A DNA stretch of 16,567 nucleotides from Candidatus Latescibacterota bacterium (GTDB lineage Bacteria; Latescibacterota; UBA2968; UBA8231): the NCBI GenBank assembly GCA_022825185.1, contig JAJDYK010000353.1, forward strand, positions 1 through 16,567. Reading direction: 5' to 3'. A model generated the notes under the pieces. That model did not search any database. It was not told the origin of the DNA and worked only from the letters and a program-made list of their open reading frames with translations. The position numbers and the translations under genes are program-made. Positions 1 to 6,935 of the stretch are shown here, one piece after another; the first letter of the stretch is position 1; the number at the start of each line of letters is the position of its first letter.

Positions 1-598
1 GAACTTTGGACAGATGCAATTTTTTCGCTTGCAGGCTCACGTGGTTGGGGTCTTGGGCAAAGCGCGTTAGTGCTTGTTCCAAGTGGGCGTCGAGATCAGA
101 GGCGGTAAAGGCTTGGTTATCCAATTGCGGGCAGCTCAGGGCCGCGCAGTTGACTGCAAAGTGAATGCGCGGCTCTTGGTAGGTTGGGCGAATAATTTTG
201 TTTTCAACGTGATCTAGGGTCATCTCGCTCCCCCCAGCGACAAAGGTCTGGCGGTTGAAAAAGCCGTTTAGTACAAAGGCATCCTTGACACTGGCGATGG
301 GATAGGCGTCGATGACGCCCCGCAGGGTAAAGGCGTTGTACGCATTGATCCAGTAGGCTAACTCGTGTTCGCGAGTGGGAAATCGGTCGGGGTGGCTTGC
401 TGGGCTATAGAGGCCGAGGCTATCGACATAGGCGTCGAGTTGGGCGCGGTTTTTGGTTAGGGTAGCGTAGCGAACCAAGCCTTGATCATTGACGTACTCT
501 TGTAGTACTTGGTCGAAGGAGCTGTGGTCAAAGGGAGGGGCCGCGCAAAGGACGGCTGGGATGAGCAGGCACGAGAGCAGAAAATAAAGTGAGCGCAT
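1..598 (-). CDS. DUF547 domain protein with signal peptide, C-terminus cut by window edge
   Basis: I translated this by hand; the frame stays open from an ATG at 598 to the left edge (199 codons visible). The N-terminus MRSLYFLLSCLLIPAVLCA is a typical signal peptide (short basic start, hydrophobic core, small residues at about 19-21), so the product is probably exported to the periplasm or cell surface. A lipoprotein is less likely because the residues before Cys18 are not a good lipobox. Two stretches are hallmarks of DUF547: AYWINAYNAFTLRG (about residues 81-94) and HFAVNCAALSCPQL (about 147-160), the latter with the conserved Asn-Cys and Ser-Cys-Pro. DUF547 proteins have no established biochemical function; some carry the domain after lipoprotein signals. 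The gene is divergent from the sulfatase remnant, with 36 bp between the two starts, so both promoters must lie in or near that gap. The C-terminal part is outside the window. Confidence 0.85.
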   Translation of the reverse strand, partial: MRSLYFLLSCLLIPAVLCAAPPFDHSSFDQVLQEYVNDQGLVRYATLTKNRAQLDAYVDSLGLYSPASHPDRFPTREHELAYWINAYNAFTLRGVIDAYPIASVKDAFVLNGFFNRQTFVAGGSEMTLDHVENKIIRPTYQEPRIHFAVNCAALSCPQLDNQAFTASDLDAHLEQALTRFAQDPNHVSLQAKKLHLSKV

Positions 599-634
599 AG
601 TTTTTCCAATGGGTTCGGATGGAGATAAGAATGT

Positions 635-1182
635 ATGGCTAGACCAAATTTTGTGCTAATTACGGCAGATGATATGAACTGGGATGCGGTGGGGGCATTT
701 GGATGTCCGACCGAGGGAACAACGCCCAATATCGACCGCTTGGCCGCCGAGGGATTGCGCTTTCAGCGCGGAGCAGTTACCCCATGCGGTGCGTGCAAAA
801 TGCGCGGTTTGGTTACATTTTCAACCCTTGGTCTGATGGCGAGCGGGCGTTTCGCAATGAGTCCCAGAATGGTCGGTCTTGGCAGGCGATGGAAGCAGCA
901 GCGGCTAGCGATCCAGCATTGGCGGCGCGCAATCATTTGTTTACATATCGCGTGCTGGAAGAATTTTACGACTTTGCCAACGACCCCAATGCGCTGAACA
1001 ACCTGATTGATGATCCCAACTATGCCGATGAAATTCAGGGTCTGAGAAATGCGCTTGAAGCATGGATGGTGGAGACAGACGATCCGGCGCTCGAAGCGTT
1101 TCGCAGTCGCGCCTCGCGGCAGGCACTGGATGATTTGATGGAGCACCTAGCGGATACAATTGGCAAGCGTGCGGATGAATAG
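635..1182 (+). pseudogene. Sulfatase (heparan N-sulfatase/SGSH-like) with a large internal deletion and frame change
   Basis: The frame starting at ATG 635 (GGAG at 621-624 as ribosome site) reads MARPNFVLITADDMNWDAVG, the classic N-terminus of an S1-family sulfatase with the metal-binding Asp12-Asp13, followed by TTPNIDRLAAEGLRF. Near 770-778 the homology jumps to another frame, which reads YPMRCVQNARFGYIFNPWSD and later LFTYRVLEEFYDFANDPNAL and NNLIDDPNYADEIQGL. This is the C-terminal part of SGSH-like sulfatases and ends at TAG 1180-1182. Only about 180 residues of a normal 450-500 are present. The Cys/Ser-x-Pro-x-Arg formylglycine site and the rest of the catalytic core are gone, so the product cannot be an active sulfatase. 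The original frame runs on through nonsense to a stop at 995-997. A real deletion plus frameshift is most likely; an assembly join is the alternative. The next gene starts directly after its stop. Confidence 0.85.
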
Positions 1183-3234
1183 GTGATGGACGCCATTCGA
1201 CGAGAAGGGGCCATTCTTTGGGGCCTAGCTCTGTTGTGGCTGTTGCTCTTTGCGGCCTCTATGCTCTACCACACAGGCGGTCGCTTGGCCCTGCCGCTGG
1301 ACGATTCCTTCATCTATTTCCAATACGCGCGACAAGCGGCCCAAGGGCACTTCCTCGAATACAATACCGGGGCCGAGCCAACGGCTGGCGCGACTAGTCT
1401 GCTGTACACCTTGCTGCTGGTGCCGGGCTTTTGGTTGGGGTTGGATGGGATGGGGATTGTGCTGTACGCGTTGGTGTTGGGGGCTATGTGGCTGGGATTG
1501 AGCGCTCGGCTGCTCCTGTTGCTAGGCCGCAAGTTGAGTGGGTCTTTCAGCGGCTGGGTGGCCGCGGGGATGTTCTTGTTGTGCGGCCCACTGCTGTGGG
1601 GGTACTACAGCGGCATGGCGATCGGCCTTTTTGCCTGCGCCATCTTGCTGACTCTGTATCTGTACCTAATAGAAGACCGTCGCGCTCCACTGGCGGCGAC
1701 CTTGTTAGTGTTAGCACGGCCCGAGGGGATCGTCTTGGTCTTGCTGCTGCTGGCGCTAGTCGCCTATCGCCGGGCGTTGCATTGGCAGTGGGGGGTGCCT
1801 TTGGGGGCATACGTGTTCCAGGCCCTGCTGCTGGCTTGGTGGACGGGGGAGGCTGGGGCGTCTGGAGTCGAAGCCAAATGGCGCTTTGCCGAACCGCACG
1901 GCTCGTTGCCCGAGCAGATAAGAGCCGTCTTTTTTGACTTCGCCGAATTTGTTAAAGGAATTCTCGCTGGGTCGCTGGGCCATCAGACTAGCGTCAATTT
2001 ATATGCGTACGACGGCAACTATCGCCGCATGGTGTTTGCCCCGTTTATCGCGCTCTTTGTTTTGGCCGAGCTAAGCTATCGGCTCTGGGGCGAGTTGTCC
2101 GAGAGGAAGCTCGGAGTGGCGGCATTGGGTGGGGCGTGGTTTGTCGGTGGCGTTTTACTTACCTGCACTCTAGTCGAATACGACGCCCACTTCAATCGCT
2201 ACCAGCAACCTTTCTTGCCGCTCTACATTCTCTTTGCCGCCTTGGGTTTGGGGCGCTTGGACGCGGTTGGGGGGGAATGGGGTATCAAGTTGGCGCGGGG
2301 GTTGGCTTGCTTTTTCGGTTTGTGGGGATTGATGTCGGTGGGATTTTTCGCGGTGGCGTACGGGGAAAATTGCAGCGATATCCGCAACCAGCAGGTCGAG
2401 CTGGCGCGCTTTATAGACGCCGAGTTGCCGCCCGACGCGCGCCTCGCCGTCAACGACGCTGGTGCCCTGCGCTACTTCGGCGGTCGCCAAACCATTGACT
2501 TAGTCGGATTGACCACGGCCGGGAACAGCGCACCTTGGCGGCACGGGAGTGGGTCGCTATTCGAGCGCTTGGAAGCCATGCCGCCGGACCAACGGCCGGA
2601 GTACTTCGCCATTTTTCCCAATTGGTTCAATTTTCCCGAGGGTCTCTTTTTGCAACCGCTGCACCGCATTCGCGTTTTTGAGCCATCGATTATAGATGCG
2701 GAGAAGGTGTTGTATCAGGCGCATTGGGCCCCTGATCTCAGCGGCGAGGCCATCCGCAACCGGACGCTCTTAGAGGAGGGTTGGCGGGTGGTCGATAAAG
2801 TAGATGTGGCCGATTTGGCAAGCGAACGTCGGCACGGCTACCAATCGACGGTGTGGGTGCCCGGTAGCGGGGAGGCGAATCTGTTGATGGCGCTGAATTC
2901 TACCGACGATCCCCAGGCTGTGTACCTCGATGGGGGGCGGACGGTAACAGGGGGTGAGCGAATGGAGGTGGCGCTGAATGCTGGGCGACCGGCGATGGTG
3001 ATTATGCGGACGGTTACGGGGATTGCCCAGCACTTTGCGGTGGTGGCTAATGGGAAGAAGATCGCTAACGTGGAACTGCCGGGGGGGCGGGGTCGTCAGT
3101 GGCTCGAATTGGCCGTCGGCCAGATACCGGCCTCAGATGTGCATGATCGCGTCGAGATTGAGACGCAGCCGATTCACTTTGGCGGCGATTTGCGGCCGAT
3201 TGTTTCGTTTCACTATTGGGTTTTGCAGCGGTGA
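1183..3234 (+). CDS. GT-C type multi-pass membrane glycosyltransferase (ArnT/AftB-like), large C-terminal domain
   Basis: This is a 683-aa membrane protein. Starts are GTG 1183 directly after the sulfatase stop, or ATG 1186; neither has a strong ribosome site, so translation may originally have been coupled to the sulfatase. A first membrane helix lies at about residues 10-29. It is followed by an outside loop with the Asp-Asp pair (D40-D41) in LPLDDSFIYFQYARQ and then AEPTAGATSLLYTLLL. This matches the DD-F-I-x-F-x-YA...N-G...T-x-LL pattern of GT-C transferases that use polyprenyl-phosphate sugars and put the sugar on outside of the membrane. Many leucine-rich helices follow to about residue 390. 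The last roughly 280 residues are mostly soluble, including NDAGALRYFGGRQTIDLVGL (about 427-446), and probably sit in the periplasm. The sugar donor and acceptor cannot be told from the sequence. Surface polysaccharide or glycoprotein synthesis is the natural guess. Confidence 0.75.
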   Translation: MMDAIRREGAILWGLALLWLLLFAASMLYHTGGRLALPLDDSFIYFQYARQAAQGHFLEYNTGAEPTAGATSLLYTLLLVPGFWLGLDGMGIVLYALVLGAMWLGLSARLLLLLGRKLSGSFSGWVAAGMFLLCGPLLWGYYSGMAIGLFACAILLTLYLYLIEDRRAPLAATLLVLARPEGIVLVLLLLALVAYRRALHWQWGVPLGAYVFQALLLAWWTGEAGASGVEAKWRFAEPHGSLPEQIRAVFFDFAEFVKGILAGSLGHQTSVNLYAYDGNYRRMVFAPFIALFVLAELSYRLWGELSERKLGVAALGGAWFVGGVLLTCTLVEYDAHFNRYQQPFLPLYILFAALGLGRLDAVGGEWGIKLARGLACFFGLWGLMSVGFFAVAYGENCSDIRNQQVELARFIDAELPPDARLAVNDAGALRYFGGRQTIDLVGLTTAGNSAPWRHGSGSLFERLEAMPPDQRPEYFAIFPNWFNFPEGLFLQPLHRIRVFEPSIIDAEKVLYQAHWAPDLSGEAIRNRTLLEEGWRVVDKVDVADLASERRHGYQSTVWVPGSGEANLLMALNSTDDPQAVYLDGGRTVTGGERMEVALNAGRPAMVIMRTVTGIAQHFAVVANGKKIANVELPGGRGRQWLELAVGQIPASDVHDRVEIETQPIHFGGDLRPIVSFHYWVLQR

Positions 3235-3267
3235 CGCCGTGATTGACAATAATTGAGGAGAAAGCCG

Positions 3268-3564
3268 ATGACCGCAACGTCTGCGATCCATCCGGGAGAA
3301 CATTTGGCGGAGATTTTAGAAGAGCTCGGCATCAGTCAGTACCGTCTGGCCAAAGCCATCGGGGTGCCCCCAATACGAATTAATGAAATCGTCCACTGCC
3401 GCAGGTCGATTACGGCAGACACAGCACTGCGGATCGGACAAGCCCTAGGGATGACCCCCGAGTTCTGGCTGAACCTCCAGCGGATGTACGACCTTGATCT
3501 CGCTCGCGCCTCGATTGACACCAGTGCTATTGAGCCGCTCGTCGAGGTATCCTCCGTTTCCTAG
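3268..3564 (+). CDS. higA: HigA/VapI-family XRE antitoxin, apparently without its toxin
   Basis: I chose ATG 3268 (98 aa) because GAGGAG at 3255-3260 sits 7 nt upstream; an in-frame TTG at 3253 overlaps that ribosome site and is unlikely. The sequence begins with IHPGEHLAEILEELGISQYR, followed by a helix-turn-helix (LAKAIGVPPIRINEIVHCRR) and ALGMTPEFWLNLQRMYDL. These are the family-defining features of HigA-type antitoxins: the IHPGE start, DNA-contacting helix, and the MTPEFWLNLQ-x-x-YDL tail. Length is normal. HigA binds and neutralises the mRNA-cleaving HigB toxin and represses its own operon. higB normally lies just upstream, but here only 33 bp separate this gene from the glycosyltransferase, with no room for a toxin. 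A TTGACA at 3243-3248 has no suitable -10 partner outside the gene. Orphan HigA proteins may act as plain repressors or as protection against other copies of the toxin. Confidence 0.85.
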   Translation: MTATSAIHPGEHLAEILEELGISQYRLAKAIGVPPIRINEIVHCRRSITADTALRIGQALGMTPEFWLNLQRMYDLDLARASIDTSAIEPLVEVSSVS

Positions 3565-3589
3565 GAAGTGATCCAGCGAAATAATTGAT

Positions 3590-3880
3590 TCACGCCGCAT
3601 CCCCGGTAGTCTCGAAGCGGATGCTGAGTCGGGTGCCGGTGGCTTGAGCGATTTTCTCTAGGGTCTTGTAAGATGGATGGACGCGTCCGCTCTCAAGGCG
3701 AGCGACGACGGATTGCGTCGTCTTCATACGCATGGCGAGTTGTGCTTGTGTGAGGCCAGCTTTGGTACGGGTCTCTATCAGCAAGCGAGCCAACTCGAAC
3801 TCTGGTCCAAGCTCTTGGTATGCTTTTCGGTACTCGGGTGTTTGGAGCCATTGTTTATGCAAGTCGCTGACTTTGCTCAT
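3590..3880 (-). CDS. XRE-family antitoxin of a RelE/HigB (Gp49-like) toxin-antitoxin operon
   Basis: This is a 96-aa protein. Residues 1-40 (MSKVSDLHKQWLQTPEYRKA onward) form the helical N-terminal arm typical of antitoxins paired with Gp49/RelE-like toxins. Residues 42-82 are an XRE helix-turn-helix with GLTQAQLAMRMKTTQSVVAR and LESGRVHPSYKTLEKIAQAT. The tail GTRLSIRFE is also typical. The expected roles are neutralising the partner toxin and repressing the shared promoter. The ATG at 3880 has no ribosome site and overlaps the stop of a short upstream reading frame (ATGA), so it is probably translated by coupling. That upstream frame is the vestige of the toxin (see 3877-3954). The gene converges on the unrelated HigA gene, with 25 bp between the stops. 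It is intact and so could still act as a repressor. Confidence 0.85.
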   Translation of the reverse strand: MSKVSDLHKQWLQTPEYRKAYQELGPEFELARLLIETRTKAGLTQAQLAMRMKTTQSVVARLESGRVHPSYKTLEKIAQATGTRLSIRFETTGDAA

Positions 3881-3954
3881 GGCAGTATATCAACAGGGAG
3901 GGTATTAAGCTCCGCGTCCACAGTCTTACTCAATGTTTCAACGCTCCAACTCAC
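3877..3954 (-). pseudogene. Vestige of RelE/HigB-like (Gp49 family) toxin: N-terminal 25 codons only
   Basis: Starting at GTG 3954 on the minus strand, a 25-codon frame reads VSWSVETLSKTVDAEL, then four more residues and a Val-Asp-Ile-Leu-Pro end, stopping at TGA 3879-3877. The start closely resembles what I recall as the usual start of Gp49-like RelE/HigB toxins (x-W-x-V-E-T-L-x-x-T-V-D-A-E-L, then a Leu-Pro-x-Asp motif). A full toxin has about 100-120 residues, so some 80-90 internal or C-terminal codons, with the catalytic residues, are missing. Its stop overlaps the antitoxin start (ATGA). The intact promoter directly upstream and the retained reading frame suggest that it now serves mainly as a coupling leader for the antitoxin. 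I am confident in the frame and less so in the family, because only 25 residues remain. Confidence 0.65.
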
Positions 3955-3960
3955 GACATC

Positions 3961-3989
3961 AGTATAGCATATTTGCTATGCTGATGCAA
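3961..3989 (-). promoter_or_regulatory. Promoter with palindromic operator for the antitoxin unit
   Basis: On the minus strand there is a -35-like TTGCAT (3989-3984), an exact 17-bp spacer, and a -10 box TATACT (3966-3961; five of six consensus bases). The inverted repeat AGCATA-TTTGC-TATGCT (3966-3982, plus-strand reading, 6-bp arms) fills the spacer, which is where an autoregulatory XRE antitoxin would be expected to bind. The GTG of the toxin vestige lies 6 nt after the -10 box, so the transcript would start at or very near the codon (leaderless). The surrounding DNA is visibly more AT-rich than the genes. Confidence 0.6.
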
Positions 3990-4037
3990 TTTGCCAAAGT
4001 TCTTCGCAGCCTGCATTCGATGCCTATCAATGCTTCC

Positions 4038-6818
4038 CTACGTCCTTCTCCGCCGCTTCGGCTTGGCCTTGGCCGTCAGCGGCACTAGCATTTTTTCGTA
4101 CAGTCCAAATAGATGCTCGACGCACTCGCGCTCGGTGGTGAAGCCGCTGCGGCGGTAGAGTCTATCGACGGCGCGGTCGAGGGCTTGGTGTGCTTTGCGG
4201 AGATCGGCGGGCATGAGGTCGGGGTCGTAGAGGTCGGCCAGCGTTGCGTCGGGATGGTTGGCGCGGGCGGCGAGGACGGCGTCGGCGTGAGGCGCGAGGC
4301 GTTGTAGGCGTTCTGCGGGGACGGGAGGCAGGGGGAAGGTGTTGTACACGAGACCGATGGAATAGCGGTAATCGCTTTTCAGTCGTCCGCCGATGTAGCG
4401 CAGCCAGCTTACGTGCATGGCGGAGGTGAGCAGGGCGAATAGAGGTTTGCTGGCGTTTTCCACTACTTCCACAGCATCGCTTGGAATAGTCGGTGGCTCC
4501 ATCCAAGCAATGGGGACATATTCCCGCCGTTCTGAACTGACCCTCGGCACGACCAAAAACGGCGCGGTAGGAATGACGTTGACGTGGTAGAGCGTCGGCG
4601 TCTCAGCTAGTGCTTGGGTCGGTTTGCTTTTGCTTGCCAACCGATAGGCGCGGACAGCGGCTATGCGTTCGCGGACTTTTGGCAGCGTTTTCAGCACTTG
4701 GGGCGGCGTGTCGGCCAAGTGCAATATCCAGCGCTCGCCACCCTGCAAAAACTCACGGCTTCCGACAAAAGGCCGCAGATACGGCTCGGCATCCGGTTCT
4801 TCTCGTAGAAAAGCGGCGCGCTCGTCGGCGTTGAAAATGTAGTGACCTCCATCAATGGGCTTGGAGCCGATGATAAGTTTCGGCAGCCCATTCAGAGCTT
4901 GGGCCGATTCTTTTACCACAACCCGCGAGTCGGCTAGTCCGCCAGCGTCGAACAGATAGGGCGAGAGAGCCGCATGTTTGCTTTCTTGTGGATCGCTCTT
5001 AGGCCCGTCGTAAGCAAACAGCCGCTTCTCGCGCGGCGCATCGCCCCGTTTAGCCAGTCCGATAATGACGACGTGAACGTGCGCCATGCCGCGAGCGTCC
5101 GATCCCCAAGCAAAGGTGCGATGGGCAAAGGCGATGTCCAGCTTGCAGCGGTCGAACAAGATCGGCCAGAGTTGCGCGACCTGCTCGCCTTGCGTGATGG
5201 AATTGGTCGCCACAAAGCCGATCCGCGCTGCGCTCTGCTGCACGTATTCGCCAGCCTTGATAAACCAAGCGGTGACGTAGTCGAGCGTGCCGCCGCTTTT
5301 GCCCAGCGCGGCGATGCGCCGCACCTGTTCGCGCTGCTCGGGTGCTTGGAATTTTGCGCCTATAAACGGCGGATTGCCGAGTACGTAGGAACATTTCTCC
5401 GGCGGCAGCAGTTTGCTCCAGTCCGTCTCCAGCGCATCGCCGTGCTGGATGTGTGGCGACTTCTCCAGCGGAATGCGCGTGTACGTCTGGCCGAACTCCA
5501 AGCTCAGCCGGTTGTTCATAATATGGTCCATCATCCACAGCGCCACTTCGGCGATGTGTGCGGGGAACTCGCCCAACTCGATACCGTAAAACTGATCCAC
5601 ATCGACCACCGAAAGCAGTTCGGCTAAAACGTCGAGCTGGCCGTGCGGGCGAATCTCTTTGAGTACCTCGATTTCCAACGCCCGCAACTCGCGGTAGGCG
5701 ATGATGAGAAAATTGCCGCAGCCACAGGCCGGATCAAAAAATCGCAGAGTGCCAAGCCGCTGCTGAAAGGCGATGAGTTCGGGAATGCGGCGGTTGTCGC
5801 GGCGCGACTGGAGGCGGCGAAACTCCGCGCGCAACTCGTCGAGAAACAGCGGCTCAATGACCTTGAGGATGTTCTGTTCGGTGGTGTAGTGCGCGCCCTG
5901 AGCGCGGCGCTCGTCCTTGTCCATCACCGACTGGAAGAGCGAGCCGAAAATCGCCGGGGAGATGTCGGACCAATTGAAATGGCAAGCGTCGATAAGCCGC
6001 TGGCGCATGGCGGAATCAAACGACGGAATGAGCAACGGGTCGCGGAACAGGTCGCCGTTGACGTAGGGGAAGCGGGCGAGGTCTTCGTCGAGGGTTTTGG
6101 AACGGCGGTCTTCGGGCGTGTTGAGCACTTGGAACAATTGCGCCAGCCAGCCGCCGAGGTCGGAGCCGTCTTCCCGCGTCCGATTTTCCAACAGGTCGAG
6201 GAAAATGTCGCGCGGCTCGAAAATGCCAGTGTCATCGGCGAAGAAGCAGAACACGATGCGGACGAGGAATTGCTCTAAGTCGTGGCCGGTGTAGCCGGAG
6301 GCAGCTAGTGCGTCGTGCAGGTCGCCAACGCGCTCGGACGCTTTGATGTTGACTGGGTCTTGGTCGCGGAAGGTCCGCTTCTGCACGCCCAAGATGAAGC
6401 CGAACTTTTCGACGTGATTGGGTAGGTCGGCGAGGGCAAAGGCGACGCTTTCGTCTTCGTCGAGGTCGTATAGCTCAAACGTCGCAAAGTCGCTCAGCAG
6501 AATGTAGCGCGGCAGGTCAGCATCTTTGAGGCCGGGAAAGTAGGACAAGGCTTGGGTCTTGGCCTTGGTGAGATCGCGACCAGCGCTTTTCTGCTCGACT
6601 AGCAGTACGCCTTTCCAAAACAGGTCGATAAAGCCGCGTCGGTCGCCGAGCAGTTTAACGGGTTCCTCAAACGCGGCAACTCGGCGCACAGGAACGCCGA
6701 AGATTTTGAAAAAGTCGTTGTAGAAAAGCTGGGTCTGTCCCTTTTCATAGCCTGCGTCTTTCCAGTCTTGGGCGAATTGGGCAGCGCGGGCGCTAATCTC
6801 GTTATAGGACAATCTCAT
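4038..6818 (-). CDS. MmeI-like type IIL restriction-modification enzyme (fused endonuclease, adenine methyltransferase and specificity domain)
   Basis: This 926-aa protein is almost the same length as MmeI (919 aa, recalled). The N-terminal nuclease has D65, then nine residues, then E75-x-K77 within GFIDLFWKGVLLVEQKSAG, the D-X9-ExK arrangement described for MmeI. A helical linker spans roughly 150-310, including RRAQGAHYTTEQNILKVIEP (about 304-323). The gamma-class N6-adenine methyltransferase follows, with motif I FDPACGCGNF (361-370), GIELGEFPAHIAEVAL (412-427), HGDAL (459-463) and catalytic NPPF (482-485), then GFVATNSITQGEQV. The target-recognition region should lie at about 590-820, ahead of a lysine/arginine-rich end. 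One polypeptide both methylates one strand and cuts about 20 bp away, so no separate methylase or specificity gene is needed and none is present. All visible catalytic residues are intact. A TTGACT (6885-6880) could be a -35 box. The recognition site cannot be predicted by eye. Confidence 0.9.
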   Translation of the reverse strand: MRLSYNEISARAAQFAQDWKDAGYEKGQTQLFYNDFFKIFGVPVRRVAAFEEPVKLLGDRRGFIDLFWKGVLLVEQKSAGRDLTKAKTQALSYFPGLKDADLPRYILLSDFATFELYDLDEDESVAFALADLPNHVEKFGFILGVQKRTFRDQDPVNIKASERVGDLHDALAASGYTGHDLEQFLVRIVFCFFADDTGIFEPRDIFLDLLENRTREDGSDLGGWLAQLFQVLNTPEDRRSKTLDEDLARFPYVNGDLFRDPLLIPSFDSAMRQRLIDACHFNWSDISPAIFGSLFQSVMDKDERRAQGAHYTTEQNILKVIEPLFLDELRAEFRRLQSRRDNRRIPELIAFQQRLGTLRFFDPACGCGNFLIIAYRELRALEIEVLKEIRPHGQLDVLAELLSVVDVDQFYGIELGEFPAHIAEVALWMMDHIMNNRLSLEFGQTYTRIPLEKSPHIQHGDALETDWSKLLPPEKCSYVLGNPPFIGAKFQAPEQREQVRRIAALGKSGGTLDYVTAWFIKAGEYVQQSAARIGFVATNSITQGEQVAQLWPILFDRCKLDIAFAHRTFAWGSDARGMAHVHVVIIGLAKRGDAPREKRLFAYDGPKSDPQESKHAALSPYLFDAGGLADSRVVVKESAQALNGLPKLIIGSKPIDGGHYIFNADERAAFLREEPDAEPYLRPFVGSREFLQGGERWILHLADTPPQVLKTLPKVRERIAAVRAYRLASKSKPTQALAETPTLYHVNVIPTAPFLVVPRVSSERREYVPIAWMEPPTIPSDAVEVVENASKPLFALLTSAMHVSWLRYIGGRLKSDYRYSIGLVYNTFPLPPVPAERLQRLAPHADAVLAARANHPDATLADLYDPDLMPADLRKAHQALDRAVDRLYRRSGFTTERECVEHLFGLYEKMLVPLTAKAKPKRRRRT

Positions 6819-6935
6819 GTAGTCTGAGCCTTTTATTTGCGGTACGAAGTAAGGCCATAGCTTGAGACAGCGCAGCGGCTAAGTCAAGGGAGCGAGAGCC
6901 ATGCCAGCACCGGGGATTCCGGCTATATTGGTAGT
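6819..6935. other. Divergent intergenic region between restriction enzyme and GT39-TPR genes
   Basis: This 117-bp non-coding gap must hold the start signals for both flanking genes. Towards the restriction gene, the minus strand has TTGACT at 6885-6880 without a convincing -10 box at 17 bp, and AAAAGG about 10 nt before its ATG as a weak ribosome site. Towards the plus-strand gene there is TATATT at 6924-6929, 6 nt before its ATG, with no ribosome site. No repeat or RNA structure stands out. Confidence 0.4.

Noticed and set aside
457..729. Minus-strand 90-aa frame overlapping the start of the DUF547 gene
   Set aside because: It runs in another frame across both the DUF547 start and the sulfatase start, and shows no domain. 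The DUF547 frame beneath it is clearly real.
703..1182. 159-aa plus-strand frame as an independent gene
   Set aside because: From about residue 24 it is the sulfatase C-terminus; its first codons are only out-of-frame reading of the sulfatase N-terminal segment. It belongs to the pseudogene.
3677..3967. Plus-strand 96-aa frame opposite the XRE antitoxin
   Set aside because: It is antisense to a clear helix-turn-helix gene and its promoter, with no recognisable domain or ribosome site.
5643..6278. 211-aa plus-strand frame inside the restriction enzyme gene (with 4974-5627, 217 aa)
   Set aside because: Long antisense frames are common in GC-rich genes. The minus strand encodes continuous MmeI-like motifs here.
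4038..6818. PglX (BREX) or DrmMI (DISARM) methylase
   Set aside because: An N-terminal D-X9-ExK nuclease and 926-aa length fit MmeI. No BREX or DISARM partner genes are present.
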